DNA of 42,582 nt from positions 1-42,582 of IMG/VR virus record IMGVR_UViG_3300049157_000018; one strand, 5' to 3'. Numbering within the stretch: position 1 is the stretch's first letter; each line of letters opens with the position of its first letter. The position numbers and the translations under genes were made by a program. This DNA comes from a virus. The notes beneath the pieces were generated by a model. It had not been told where the DNA came from. It was given only the letters and a program-made list of their open reading frames with translations, and made no database searches. Below, in pieces: positions 17,128 through 25,582 of the stretch.

Positions 17128-18025
17128 TATCAATCAGCTGGTCAAGACCCAGGCCGACGTAAACCGGGTCGACCAGTTCAGTCCGTTCGGGAGCAGCGTA
17201 TTCTCCGGGCCGAACAAGACGACCCAGACGACCACGCTCGCGCCGGGGCAGCAGCAGCTGTTCGATCTCGCGACGCAACTTGGCGGACAACTGCCGAGCC
17301 AGCCGTTCAGCTTCGATTTCGACCGGGCCGGGACGGAAAACGCGGTCTTCCAGCGCGGCCTCAACCTGCTCAATCCCGAATTCGAGCGGCAGGAAAGAAG
17401 CCTCGAGCAGCGGCTTGCCAACCAGGGCCTGCCCACAGGATCGGAAGCGTTCAATGACGAATTCACGCGGTTCCAGAGCGGGCGCGACACGGCGCTGGAA
17501 AACCTCGCGTTCCGGTCCGTGGAAGCAGGCGGCGCCGAGGAATCGCGCGCCCTGTCCAACCAGTTGCTGGGCCGGCAGCAGCCGCTGTCCGAAATCGGCG
17601 GGCTGCTGAGCCTGATCCGCGCACCCGGCGCGCAGCCCTCGCAAGTCGATGTGCTGGGCCCGGCGCAACTGCAGCAGAATGCCCAACTTGCCGCATTCAA
17701 TGCGCAGAATCAGCAGCAGCAGGGCCTTCTCGGTGGGCTGTTCGGTCTGGGCGGTGCGCTTGGCAGCGCTGCCATCCTGAGTTCTCGCGATTTCAAGGAA
17801 GACGACGCGCCACCCGAAGCTTTCCTCGATCGGGTACGCAAACTGCCGATCCGGGCGTGGCGCTACAAGGGCGAGGCCGAAATGCATATCGGCCCCTATG
17901 CCGAGGACTGGGCGAGGCTGTTCGGCGGCAATGGAAAATTCATCAGCGCCATCGACGCCATAGGAGTCTGCCTGAAGGCGATACAGGAACTCGCCGGCAA
18001 GATGGAGGCGGCGCATGGCAATTGA
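17090..18025 (+). CDS. Internal virion or tail protein with C-terminal S74 chaperone-like domain
   Basis: 311 residues. ATG 17090 is supported by GAGGAG about eight bases upstream and overlaps the GNAT gene by 38 bases. Residues 1-220 are Gln-rich with helical segments and a short Gly-rich hydrophobic stretch (about 210-225). The last about 85 residues begin with SSRDFKEDD and contain FLDRVRKLPIRAWRYKG, HIGPYAED and AIDAIG, matching the layout of the peptidase S74 intramolecular chaperone of phage spikes. Self-cleavage before the Ser is possible. Confidence 0.7.
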   Translation: MGKSAPKPPPGPDINQLVKTQADVNRVDQFSPFGSSVFSGPNKTTQTTTLAPGQQQLFDLATQLGGQLPSQPFSFDFDRAGTENAVFQRGLNLLNPEFERQERSLEQRLANQGLPTGSEAFNDEFTRFQSGRDTALENLAFRSVEAGGAEESRALSNQLLGRQQPLSEIGGLLSLIRAPGAQPSQVDVLGPAQLQQNAQLAAFNAQNQQQQGLLGGLFGLGGALGSAAILSSRDFKEDDAPPEAFLDRVRKLPIRAWRYKGEAEMHIGPYAEDWARLFGGNGKFISAIDAIGVCLKAIQELAGKMEAAHGN

Positions 18026-19223
18026 TCCCCGAACCGGCCAGACGGACGTTCGCGACATGCTGGCGCAGCAGTTGCTTTCGCAGGGCACGCAGACCGGCCC
18101 GGTGCGGCACCCGCTGGAGGGCGTTGCCCGATTGGCGCAGTCGCTGTCGGGCGCGCTGCTTGCTCGCAAGGCAGGAGAACAACGAAAGACGGAGGCGGGA
18201 GACCGGAACCGCGCACTGGCGGAAGCCCTGCAGCTCTCGACCGGCAAGCCGGCCGAAACGGTGGATTTCGAGGGTGGACAGAGCATCGACTTCCAGCCCC
18301 AGCCCGCCAATCCGAACCTTGCTATTTCCAATCTGCTCGGCAATCCCAATACCGCTGATCTTCCCATCACGCAGCAATTGCTCGCGCAGAAACTGGCACC
18401 CACGCCACAGAAGTTCGGGCAGCCCGTCGCCGGCATTGGTCCCGGGGGAGAACCGGAATTCCGGCAGTTCACTCCGGGCGGGGCATCGCAGCCGGTGCCC
18501 GGTTTCACGCCTCCTCAAAAATCTCCGCTGGTCACGGTCACGAATGCAGGAGAAACGGCGGAGGCGAAGGAACTCGGCAAGCAGCGCGCGACGAAGTTCG
18601 GTTCGCTGCAATCCGCCGCCGGGGCCGCGAGCGGCAAGTTGCAGCTGTTCGACCAGATCGAGACCGGCATGGAAGGTTTCGAAACCGGTTCGTTCGCGGA
18701 GACCCGCCTTGTGTTCGGCCGGGCCGCCGACTTCTTCGGGGTGGATCCGGAGCAGCTCGGGCTGGGGGATACGGCGAGCGGAGAATCGATCAAGGCGGCG
18801 GCGAACAAGCTGGCGCAGTTGTCCCGCGCGGGCAGCGGGGAAGGCACGACCCTTGCGGGCCAGATGTCGGACAAGGACGTGGAATTCCTGATCGCATCGA
18901 ACGCCAGCGTCGGCAAGACTTCCCGTGGTAATAAGCTCATCATGCAATTCCAGCGCCGCGGCGCGGAGCGCGTCATCGAAAAGCGCGACTTCTTCGAAAA
19001 CTGGCTGAACGAGAACGGCAATCTGAAGGGCGCCAATTCGGCATGGTCGAAATTCGAACGGCAGAACCCGCTGTTCACGGATGAGGACCGCGCTGCCCTG
19101 TCGGCTTCGACCAGGAGCCCGAAACAAATGAGCATCGAGGAATTGACCGGCCTCGACGTGACAACCCTGTCCGTCGACGAGATTCGCGAGGCCGAGGCGC
19201 GTTTCAAGGAGTTGAGCAAGTAA
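18015..19223 (+). CDS. Probable internal virion / ejection protein
   Basis: 402 residues. The N-terminal part is Gln/Leu/Ala-rich helix (MLAQQLLSQGTQTG), followed by a Pro-rich linker (about 90-175) and a helical C-terminal half. It lies between the S74-type protein and a large internal protein in the order used by podoviral ejection proteins. No catalytic motif is visible. It overlaps its neighbours by 11 bases and one base. Confidence 0.6.
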   Translation: MAIDPRTGQTDVRDMLAQQLLSQGTQTGPVRHPLEGVARLAQSLSGALLARKAGEQRKTEAGDRNRALAEALQLSTGKPAETVDFEGGQSIDFQPQPANPNLAISNLLGNPNTADLPITQQLLAQKLAPTPQKFGQPVAGIGPGGEPEFRQFTPGGASQPVPGFTPPQKSPLVTVTNAGETAEAKELGKQRATKFGSLQSAAGAASGKLQLFDQIETGMEGFETGSFAETRLVFGRAADFFGVDPEQLGLGDTASGESIKAAANKLAQLSRAGSGEGTTLAGQMSDKDVEFLIASNASVGKTSRGNKLIMQFQRRGAERVIEKRDFFENWLNENGNLKGANSAWSKFERQNPLFTDEDRAALSASTRSPKQMSIEELTGLDVTTLSVDEIREAEARFKELSK

Positions 19224-21385
19224 TGCCGGAACCGTTCGACAATCCTTTCACGGCGGAACTGGAGCGGCGCCAGCAGAGTACTCCCGCTGCACCCGCCGGC
19301 CCGAATCCCTTCACGGCGGAACTCGACCGAAGAGGGCTGATCTTCCCCACGTCGGAAGGACTGCCCGAGCTCGGCTCCGTGCTGGGCACTGTCCTTGCCG
19401 ATACCTCGACGCCGAACGAAGCGCGGGAAAACCTGCTGCGGCTGCGAAGCGCCGTCAATGTGCCGCGCTCGATCCCTGGGAAACTGAATGCCATCGTGCA
19501 GCAAATGCCGGGCGCGCAGATCGAATTCGCCGAGGACGGGACGCCGATCGTTGATATTGGAGGGGACCGGTTCGTCATCAACACGGAAGGATTCTCCGGG
19601 CAGGATGTGCGCGACGTGTTCCCGGACATCGCCCTCGGCGGACCCATGGCAGGTGGCGGCGCGGCGGGCGGGCGGCTATTGCTCGGCACCGCGGGGCGTA
19701 TCGGTGGCGCCATGCTGGGCGGGGGTGCCAGTGTCGTTGCACGCGATGAGCTGGGCCGCGCGCTCGGCTCGGGCGAGCAAACCAGCCCTACTATGGTGGC
19801 GCTGGTCGGCGGGCTGTCCGGTGTGGGCGAGGCGGCGGCGCCGTTCATTGCTAAATTCGTTGGCCGCATTCTCGGAAACAGGGGCTTTGTCACGGCAGGC
19901 GGGGAATTGACGAAGAAGGGCAGGTCGGCGCTGGAAAAAGCCGGCATCAATGCCGACGAGATCACGCCCGAATTCCTCGAAGCCTTCCGCAAACTCTCGC
20001 AGGAAAACCCCGCTGCGGCCGCGAGAGTCGCGGAGACACAGGCGCTGGGAAGGGAACTCGACACGGCCCCCGTTCCATTGTCGCGGGGAGACGCCACGCG
20101 GGACGTTCAGCAACAGGCGTTTGAAAGCGCCGTGGAGAGGGGTGCGAGGATCGAAGGCGTACCGCAGGAAGCAGGAGAAGCACTGAGGCAGTTCCGGCAG
20201 GGCCAGCAGGGCGCGCTGGGAGAGACCGCTGAGGCCCTTCAGGCGAGGGTGGGCACGGAGACCGGAGAAGCCTTCGGCGCCACACAGGCGGCGCTGGCGG
20301 CCGAGCGGGAGGCATTGAAGGCCAGTACGGACGTAGCATTCGAAACCGCGCGTGGATTGCGGGCTTCCCTTGCCACGGATACGGTCAAGACGGTGGGGCA
20401 GGGCATAGGCCGAAATTTCCGGCAGCAGTTCAATCCCGCTACTGCGCCAAAGACGGCGGCGGTGATCGGGCAGCTGGAGCAGTTCCAGGCGCGATTCCCC
20501 GGCAAGGTGACGAGCGTTACCGTCCGGACGATGGAGAACTGGCGCGGCCAGATGGCGCAACTCGCGCGGTCGTCCGATCCCGTGGAACGGGCCGCGGCCG
20601 GGCAGGCGCTGCGCAATTATGACGATCTGGTGGGAAAAGCCGTGGATGACGGTTTGATTCGCGGAGACGTCGAGGCCGTGCAGGCATGGGCCACCGCGAG
20701 GCGGCTGAGGCGCGATTTGTTCCAGCAGTTCGAAGCCGACAAGCTGGTTTCCAAAATCGTTCAGACGGAAGACGGGGTATTGAAACTCACGCCCACGGAA
20801 GCCGCGAACGTGCTGTTCACCGCGGATGCGGCCGGGGGCAAGCAGGGTGCCGTTAGAGCAATCCAGAAGATCGGGAAGATCCTCGGCAAGGACAGCGAGG
20901 CATGGCGCGCGCTGAAGCAGGAGCAATTGCTGCGCCTGTTCAGCCAGGCCACCAAGGGCACGCCGCTGGACGAGAACCTTGGCCGCACCTTCTCGGGTGA
21001 CAAGTTTGCAACCGCATTCGAGAAATCCATGCGGACCTCGCCCGAGTTGATGCGGGAATTGTTCACCACCGCCGACCTTCGCCTGATGGCGCAGCTTCGC
21101 CGCGTTGCGCTGCTTGCGACCAGCCGGGCACCCGGGGCGGTGAATTTCTCGAATACCGCGACGGTTCACAGCATCCTGCAGAAGATGGGCTTCGTGGGCC
21201 GCAACGCCAGCGACCTGATCGCAACCGCCTTGCGGGGGCTCAGCAGGACGAAAACCTCACGGCTCGTCGAGGAAGCGATCAACACGCCGCTCGTGCCGCG
21301 ACGCCTTCCCATCCCGGCCGGAGCCGGGGGCGCCGCTGGCGGATCGACGGCGCCGACGCTTGGCGAGCAGCTTCTGAACCAGTAG
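19223..21385 (+). CDS. Large internal virion / DNA ejection protein
   Basis: 720 residues. The N-terminus repeats NPFTAEL twice (residues 7-13 and 28-34). A Gly/Ala-rich hydrophobic region (about 140-220) may enter a membrane, and a long Ala/Glu/Arg-rich helical region follows (about 250-560). This matches podoviral ejection proteins that form the DNA channel across the host envelope. No lytic transglycosylase motif is seen. The 3' 129 bases overlap an antisense membrane protein gene. Confidence 0.7.
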   Translation: MPEPFDNPFTAELERRQQSTPAAPAGPNPFTAELDRRGLIFPTSEGLPELGSVLGTVLADTSTPNEARENLLRLRSAVNVPRSIPGKLNAIVQQMPGAQIEFAEDGTPIVDIGGDRFVINTEGFSGQDVRDVFPDIALGGPMAGGGAAGGRLLLGTAGRIGGAMLGGGASVVARDELGRALGSGEQTSPTMVALVGGLSGVGEAAAPFIAKFVGRILGNRGFVTAGGELTKKGRSALEKAGINADEITPEFLEAFRKLSQENPAAAARVAETQALGRELDTAPVPLSRGDATRDVQQQAFESAVERGARIEGVPQEAGEALRQFRQGQQGALGETAEALQARVGTETGEAFGATQAALAAEREALKASTDVAFETARGLRASLATDTVKTVGQGIGRNFRQQFNPATAPKTAAVIGQLEQFQARFPGKVTSVTVRTMENWRGQMAQLARSSDPVERAAAGQALRNYDDLVGKAVDDGLIRGDVEAVQAWATARRLRRDLFQQFEADKLVSKIVQTEDGVLKLTPTEAANVLFTADAAGGKQGAVRAIQKIGKILGKDSEAWRALKQEQLLRLFSQATKGTPLDENLGRTFSGDKFATAFEKSMRTSPELMRELFTTADLRLMAQLRRVALLATSRAPGAVNFSNTATVHSILQKMGFVGRNASDLIATALRGLSRTKTSRLVEEAINTPLVPRRLPIPAGAGGAAGGSTAPTLGEQLLNQ

Positions 21386-21568
21386 CGGGATATATCCGTC
21401 CCAGGCCGAGCCGTCCATGTAATGGCCGTGTTTGAAACGGTGTCGTAGCTCAATGGCAAGATACAGGAACAGCGCGCCGAGCAGCAGCCACAGCCCGCCG
21501 ATACGGTAGAGCAGATACCCGAATCCCCAGGCGAGAATATACGAGAGCGGCCAGACGATGAATTTCAT
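21257..21568 (-). CDS. Small membrane protein on the opposite strand of the late operon
   Basis: 103 residues from ATG at 21568. Residues about 4-40 form two hydrophobic helices (FIVWPLSYILAWGFGYLLY and GGLWLLLGALFLYLAIEL), then a basic, soluble tail with RRRRR. The 256-base region between two late genes has no other coding content, and composition supports a real membrane protein. The end overlaps the ejection protein gene. A weak promoter lies just upstream on this strand. A role in superinfection exclusion or lysogenic conversion is inference. Confidence 0.6.
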   Translation of the reverse strand: MKFIVWPLSYILAWGFGYLLYRIGGLWLLLGALFLYLAIELRHRFKHGHYMDGSAWDGYIPLLVQKLLAKRRRRRSASGAPGSGRDGKASRHERRVDRFLDEP

Positions 21569-21641
21569 GTCGCCGCAACTCTAACCGCGTCCGGGACCGA
21601 AAGTCACTGGTAAAACGCGAACGGAATTCCAGGAGAACCAC

Positions 21642-23096
21642 ATGCCTCGCAACGGCTCAGGCACGTATACAAGGTCGAACGGCGTCAACACCGGGGCGTC
21701 GCTCTGGCAGGCGGACCGCGACGCGGGAACGAAAATCACCGCCCCGCTGCACGATACGCACGACGAGGATATCGCCGACGCGCTCACTGCTTCGCTGGCC
21801 AAGGACGGGCAGACAGCGCCGACGGCCAATCTGCCGATGGCCGGATTCAATCATACCGGTGTCGGCGACGCGACGGCGCGGGATGAATACGCGACGCTGG
21901 GCCAGGTGCAGGACAGCGGCGGGGTCTACATCGCGGACACGGGCATTGCGGATGTCTATGCGATCGCTCCGGTTCCCGGGGTTGGGGCCTTGGCGGCGGG
22001 GCAGCTCCACCGGGTATTGATCGGCACCCTCAATACCGGGGCGTCGACGCTCAACGTCAATGGCCTCGGCGCCAAGAATATCGTCTGGCCGGACGGTTCG
22101 GCACTGGTCGCGGGAGATTTGCCAGCCAACGCCAATGTGGAAGTGATCTACAACGGCACGGTCTATCATTTGCTGACGGTGGCGAACCAGCCCGGAACGG
22201 CGGCGTATGTCGACACGGGCGCAGCAGCTGGCGAAGTTGGCCTGAACGATCAGGCATTCGCGGATATCGCGAGCGCGACCACGACCGACATCGGTGCGGA
22301 AGCTTCGCTCAATGTCCGCATTACAGGCACGACCACCATTACCGGACTCGGCACGGTAGCCAGCGGAATCAGGCGCAAGGTCCGGTTCGCTGCGGCGCTG
22401 ACCTTGACGCACAACGGCACTTCCCTGATCCTGCCGGGAAGTGCGAATATCACCACGGCGGCGAACGATACGGCGGAATTCCATTCCCTCGGTTCGGGGA
22501 ACTGGCTGTGCCATTCGTACAAGAAGGCTGATGGAACCCCGACGATAGACGGCTCCGGCATGGTGCCGCTTGCGACCTACAGCCTGTCCTCGGATGCCAC
22601 GCTGGATATCACTTCGGTCCTGACAGCCACGTACAAGACGTTCCTGATCGTGATGAACAACCTCATCCCCGCAACGGATGACGTGCAACTCCGATTGAGG
22701 ACATCGACGGACAACTCGACCTTCGACAGCGGCGCCTCGGATTATTCCTATGCCGCGCAGGGACGGCTGCAGGACAATGCGGCGCTGACCCAATCCGGCG
22801 TGTCGAGCCTGATAGCCCTGGGGCCAGCTGCTGGAGGTGGTGGCGGCGTCGGTAACGGCTCGTCCGAAGGCGTTTCCGGTACGATACGGATTTCCGATCC
22901 TCTGAACGCAGCGACTGAAACCAAACTGCGCTACGAAATCGAGTTCGTAAACGCTGCCGCGACAAGTCAGATTGCCTCCATGCAGGGGGCTGCCCGTCGT
23001 GCGACTGCCGCCGATGTGGACGCGGTTCAGTTGTTCTTCAGTTCCGGCAACATCGCGTCGGGCGAGGTGCGGGTTTACGGGTTCAAGGAGCCGTAA
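21642..23096 (+). CDS. Tail fibre protein
   Basis: 484 residues. The AGGAG site before ATG 21642 is clear. Residues 1-80 (PRNGSGTYTRSNG start, then DIADALTASLAKDGQTAPTANLPMAG) match the conserved head-binding start of many podoviral fibres. The middle is beta-rich and Thr/Ala-rich. The final about 150 residues (YKTFLIVMNNLIPATDD, GRLQDNAAL) look like a receptor-binding tip domain. No S74 domain is present here. Confidence 0.8.
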   Translation: MPRNGSGTYTRSNGVNTGASLWQADRDAGTKITAPLHDTHDEDIADALTASLAKDGQTAPTANLPMAGFNHTGVGDATARDEYATLGQVQDSGGVYIADTGIADVYAIAPVPGVGALAAGQLHRVLIGTLNTGASTLNVNGLGAKNIVWPDGSALVAGDLPANANVEVIYNGTVYHLLTVANQPGTAAYVDTGAAAGEVGLNDQAFADIASATTTDIGAEASLNVRITGTTTITGLGTVASGIRRKVRFAAALTLTHNGTSLILPGSANITTAANDTAEFHSLGSGNWLCHSYKKADGTPTIDGSGMVPLATYSLSSDATLDITSVLTATYKTFLIVMNNLIPATDDVQLRLRTSTDNSTFDSGASDYSYAAQGRLQDNAALTQSGVSSLIALGPAAGGGGGVGNGSSEGVSGTIRISDPLNAATETKLRYEIEFVNAAATSQIASMQGAARRATAADVDAVQLFFSSGNIASGEVRVYGFKEP

Positions 23097-23103
23097 TTCT
23101 GCG

Positions 23104-23274
23104 TCATTCGAATGGACTTTCGTAATACTGCTCGTCGTCGTCTTCTTCGAGCATCCAGGCGAATCCGTCATTCCAGCCGACAATTACGCAGACCCACGGG
23201 CCATAGACCAGCCCGATGAAAAACCCGATAAAGGCGCTGGCCACGCGCTTGAGTATCATCCAGAATTTATGCAT
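23104..23274 (-). CDS. Small membrane protein on the opposite strand, possible moron
   Basis: 56 residues from ATG at 23274. A basic start (HKFWMILKR) precedes a hydrophobic segment (residues about 9-32) with FIGFFIGLVYGPWVCVIVGW, then an acidic tail EEDDDEQYYESPFE. A promoter fitting sigma-70 ends seven bases before the ATG. It sits between fibre and lysis genes on the other strand. An inner-membrane role such as exclusion of other phages is a guess from location. Confidence 0.6.
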   Translation of the reverse strand: MHKFWMILKRVASAFIGFFIGLVYGPWVCVIVGWNDGFAWMLEEDDDEQYYESPFE

Positions 23275-23280
23275 GGCACT

Positions 23281-23309
23281 ACTAAACCCCGAATCCGGGC
23301 ACCCGTCAA
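23281..23309 (-). promoter_or_regulatory. Promoter for the antisense membrane protein
   Basis: On the minus strand TTGACG (23309-23304), a 17-bp spacer and TTTAGT (23286-23281) form a sigma-70-like promoter. Start of transcription would be about base 23274, the A of the start codon, so the transcript may be leaderless. Confidence 0.5.
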
Positions 23310-23322
23310 GAAAGGACATCCG

Positions 23323-23463
23323 ATGAAAGAAGTTACCTTTACCGGCAAGACCGACAAGGAACTGCTGGCCGTGGTCGCGCAATGGCTTGCGGCCGAGCTG
23401 GCGAAGAATAAGAACGAGCCCGAAGTTGAGCCGCAGGGAGGCGACGGCGGCGGTCCCGGATGA
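23323..23463 (+). CDS. Small acidic hypothetical protein
   Basis: 46 residues from ATG 23323, with AAAGGA correctly spaced upstream. It starts with KEVTFTGKTDKELL and has a Gly/Glu-rich end (EVEPQGGDGGGPG). It overlaps the next gene by four bases and the antisense promoter of the 23274 gene lies just before it. No function can be assigned. Confidence 0.5.
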   Translation: MKEVTFTGKTDKELLAVVAQWLAAELAKNKNEPEVEPQGGDGGGPG

Positions 23464-23909
23464 AACGGTTCCTTCGGGAATCGTGGGGCGATTACGGTGT
23501 ATGGCTGGTGGCGCTGCTGTTCATAGCGTCCTTCCCGTTCTCGCGCCTCTATGAAATAGCCGACGACCTGGAATCCGCCAGACGGCTTCACCTGTTCGCC
23601 AAGTACGTCCTCGTGGCGGCGGGCCTTGGCTTAGCAGTCTGGGTCTGCCCGCCGCAACGCGCCGCCGTGCGGATGCTGCTGGCGCTGTTCTTCGTCAGCG
23701 AGGCGTGGGATGGGATGCAGTACGCCGCTTGCAGGCTGACGTCGCCGGAGGATACCACGGCGCTGCTGGCCGAGGCATGGGGTACAGGCATTCCCGAGAG
23801 TTTATGCGAGAGGGTGTTTGGTGGCGATCCACGATTCATCCAGTACCCGATACTGTTTTCACTGCTGGGATGGATATTATGGCGCTACCGGACGGCTCTC
23901 CGGACCTGA
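23460..23909 (+). CDS. Four-helix membrane protein near lysis genes
   Basis: 149 residues with about four membrane helices (around residues 13-30, 47-64, 68-82 and 127-142). The loop between the third and fourth helix contains conserved-looking Trp, Glu and two Cys. It is in the late operon right before small single-helix proteins. It could be a holin-like or envelope protein. Family unknown. Confidence 0.6.
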   Translation: MKRFLRESWGDYGVWLVALLFIASFPFSRLYEIADDLESARRLHLFAKYVLVAAGLGLAVWVCPPQRAAVRMLLALFFVSEAWDGMQYAACRLTSPEDTTALLAEAWGTGIPESLCERVFGGDPRFIQYPILFSLLGWILWRYRTALRT

Positions 23910-24163
23910 CTTCATGGGCGGGCTGGGGCACGGCAGCAGGGGCCGCGATTGCGTGGTTCTGGTATTTCGTGAAACGGTCCGTCGGCAGATCGGTGATCGA
24001 CCCGACGACGCAAGCGTTCCTGGACGGGCTGAAGGAAGATATCGAGCGCATCGAACACGCGCTTGAAGGCCACGGGAAAGATGTCAGGGATCAGGACCGG
24101 CGCATCAACGATCTCAAGGTCGAACTGGCGCAAGTCAGGAGGAAAAATGGCAATGGCCGATGA
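23870..24163 (+). CDS. Single-helix membrane protein with coiled coil
   Basis: 97 residues from ATG 23870 (ATG 23879 also possible), overlapping the previous gene. One hydrophobic helix (about residues 15-33, WAGWGTAAGAAIAWFWYFV) is followed by a charged coiled coil. This resembles small phage membrane proteins of lysis modules. It may be a holin accessory or i-spanin-like protein; the true spanin pair lies further downstream. Confidence 0.55.
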   Translation: MDIMALPDGSPDLTSWAGWGTAAGAAIAWFWYFVKRSVGRSVIDPTTQAFLDGLKEDIERIEHALEGHGKDVRDQDRRINDLKVELAQVRRKNGNGR

Positions 24164-24371
24164 CGAGGAAAAGAAAACCATCCTGTCCTGTGCGGCTGGC
24201 GTTCTGGAGCGGCTTACGGCCATTGAGGGGCAGCAAAAGTCAATACGCGAAAAGCTGGAGGGCCACATGAACCGCGAGGAAAAGACCCAGGCTGAGATCA
24301 AGTGGATTACCCGTCTTGTTTTCGCCTCCATGCTTGGAATCATCATCCAGCAATGGGCACCATGGACATGA
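24147..24371 (+). CDS. Small protein with C-terminal membrane anchor
   Basis: 74 residues from ATG 24147 with a perfect AGGAGG at 24137-24142. An N-terminal charged helical region (DDEEKK, then a coiled coil) precedes a C-terminal membrane helix (residues about 54-70). This layout matches type III-like holin or hemolysin XhlA-type proteins that anchor to the inner membrane. Function is inferred. Confidence 0.6.
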   Translation: MAMADDEEKKTILSCAAGVLERLTAIEGQQKSIREKLEGHMNREEKTQAEIKWITRLVFASMLGIIIQQWAPWT

Positions 24372-24811
24372 ATCTCCTCCTCGAACGGATCGTCACGGAT
24401 GGCGACAGCACGATCGGATTGCTGTTCCTCGACGAGGCATTCCAGTGCTTCACGCTGGAGGACGAGTACCGCACCACCAAGAAATACGGCGAGACCCGCA
24501 TCCCGTCCGGGTCGTATCAAATCCGCCTGCGCACCGCTGGCAGGCTGCACGAGAAATACAAGAAGTTCGGCGAGCATGTCGGGATGTTGTGGCTCCAGAA
24601 CGTCCCCGGCTTCGAGTGGATTTACCTGCACATCGGCAACGACGACGACGATACCCTTGGCTGTCCGCTGGTGGGAGATATCGCCAACGCGAGCCCCGGG
24701 GACATGAAGCTGATGAACAGCACTGCGGCCTACAGGAAACTCTACGGCGTGGTTGCCGAGGCGGCGCGGAAGAAAAGCCTGACCATCACGATTGTTGACC
24801 GGGATCTGTAA
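24368..24811 (+). CDS. DUF5675 family protein, possible lysis enzyme
   Basis: 147 residues from ATG 24368 (ATG 24362 is an alternative). It matches DUF5675: LERI..D...TIG, CFTLEDEYR, IPSGSYQIRLR and a late GCPLVGDI with a preceding LHIGND. The family is widespread in phages and its function is not established as far as I know. It sits among membrane proteins just before the holin and spanin genes, where an endolysin is expected. The central His, Asp and Cys residues might form an active site. That is speculation. Confidence 0.75.
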   Translation: MNLLLERIVTDGDSTIGLLFLDEAFQCFTLEDEYRTTKKYGETRIPSGSYQIRLRTAGRLHEKYKKFGEHVGMLWLQNVPGFEWIYLHIGNDDDDTLGCPLVGDIANASPGDMKLMNSTAAYRKLYGVVAEAARKKSLTITIVDRDL

Positions 24812-24876
24812 GTGAACCCCGGTCAGGGGGACCGGGGCTCTGTCGCGGGCCAGTCGCCAAACTCTGGCTGCACAAG

Positions 24877-24904
24877 TTCATACCTATCCGTATATCAATA
24901 TAAC
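24877..24904 (+). promoter_or_regulatory. Candidate promoter for lysis genes
   Basis: TTCATA (24877-24882), a 16-bp spacer and TATAAC (24899-24904) lie in an AT-rich part of the 186-bp gap between the DUF5675 gene and the lysis membrane genes. It may allow separate expression of holin and spanins. Confidence 0.35.
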
Positions 24905-24997
24905 CGTCAGCGCAATGGCATGAACGGAGCGCCAATGCGTGATGCTTTCCACGCCGCCGCAACGTCTATGCTTTAGCACAATCTGAAAGGAAACGCC

Positions 24998-25120
24998 ATG
25001 ACGAAGACAATCAACTGGATCAAGGACAATCCCGTGAAGGCGGGCGCGGCAGCCGTTGTTGCGCTGGTCCTGATCACGCTGGTCTACCGGCTGGCCAACG
25101 ACATTCCGCTGGTGGGGTGA
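24998..25120 (+). CDS. 40-residue single-helix membrane protein
   Basis: 40 residues from ATG 24998, preceded by GAAAGGAAA. Basic N-terminus TKTINWIKDN followed by a membrane helix (about residues 14-32) and a short tail IPLVG. Its stop overlaps the next ATG by one base. Size and position suggest a pinholin-type or anti-holin protein. Confidence 0.6.
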   Translation: MTKTINWIKDNPVKAGAAAVVALVLITLVYRLANDIPLVG

Positions 25121-25341
25121 TGAAAGCCGCCCTTACGGACCAGCCTTCGAAAGCGCCGTCCCGCAAGATGTGGGCGGTAATTATCTCCGGTGCCCTGTCG
25201 AGCGTGGGAACCATCGTGCTGTCAATCTACGCGCCGCTGTTCGCCACGCCGGAGATCGTGAACCTGATCCAGGCTTTCGCCGCCGCCCTTACGGCTACGA
25301 TCATGTCTGGCGTCGGTTACTGGGTGCGTGAGCGTGCTTAG
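25120..25341 (+). CDS. Holin-like protein
   Basis: 73 residues from ATG 25120, coupled to the previous gene. Two hydrophobic helices (about residues 17-38 and 47-67) with a Pro-containing turn between, and a short charged end WVRERA. This fits class II holins. It would form lethal membrane lesions to start lysis. It overlaps the i-spanin gene by 14 bases. Confidence 0.7.
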   Translation: MKAALTDQPSKAPSRKMWAVIISGALSSVGTIVLSIYAPLFATPEIVNLIQAFAAALTATIMSGVGYWVRERA

Positions 25342-25582
25342 GGCTTTCTTGGCATGGTCGGGCCTGTCCAAGCTGGGCATCGCACTGGTGGCGCTCGCCG
25401 GGGCCGTGGCGACGTTCATGGTGGTGATGGCGCGGGAGCGTGCGATCGGCGCCGCCAAGGAACAGGCGAAAGTGAGACGGAAGGTCATCAAGGATGTACT
25501 GGAAACGAACCGCAACAAGGCTCGCGTTCGCCGTGATCGTGGCGAGCTCGACCGGCTGCATGACAAGTACAAGCGGGACTGA
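25328..25582 (+). CDS. i-spanin (Rz-like)
   Basis: 84 residues from GTG 25328. An N-terminal membrane helix (about 16-35) is followed by a charged coiled coil running to the end (ERAIGAAKEQAKVRRK onward). Short but typical of Rz-type inner-membrane spanins. The o-spanin gene begins inside it in another frame. Together they fuse inner and outer membranes in the last step of lysis. Confidence 0.7.
   Translation: MSVLRAFLAWSGLSKLGIALVALAGAVATFMVVMARERAIGAAKEQAKVRRKVIKDVLETNRNKARVRRDRGELDRLHDKYKRD

Noticed and set aside
17099-18508. Minus-strand open frame of 469 codons
   Set aside because: Opposite three well-supported virion genes; composition typical of an antisense shadow.
19676-21169. Minus-strand open frame of 497 codons
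   Set aside because: Opposite the large ejection protein; no domain and no start signal.
24817-24837. Hairpin after DUF5675 gene as a terminator
   Set aside because: A seven-base stem is present but no T tail follows, so termination is not supported.
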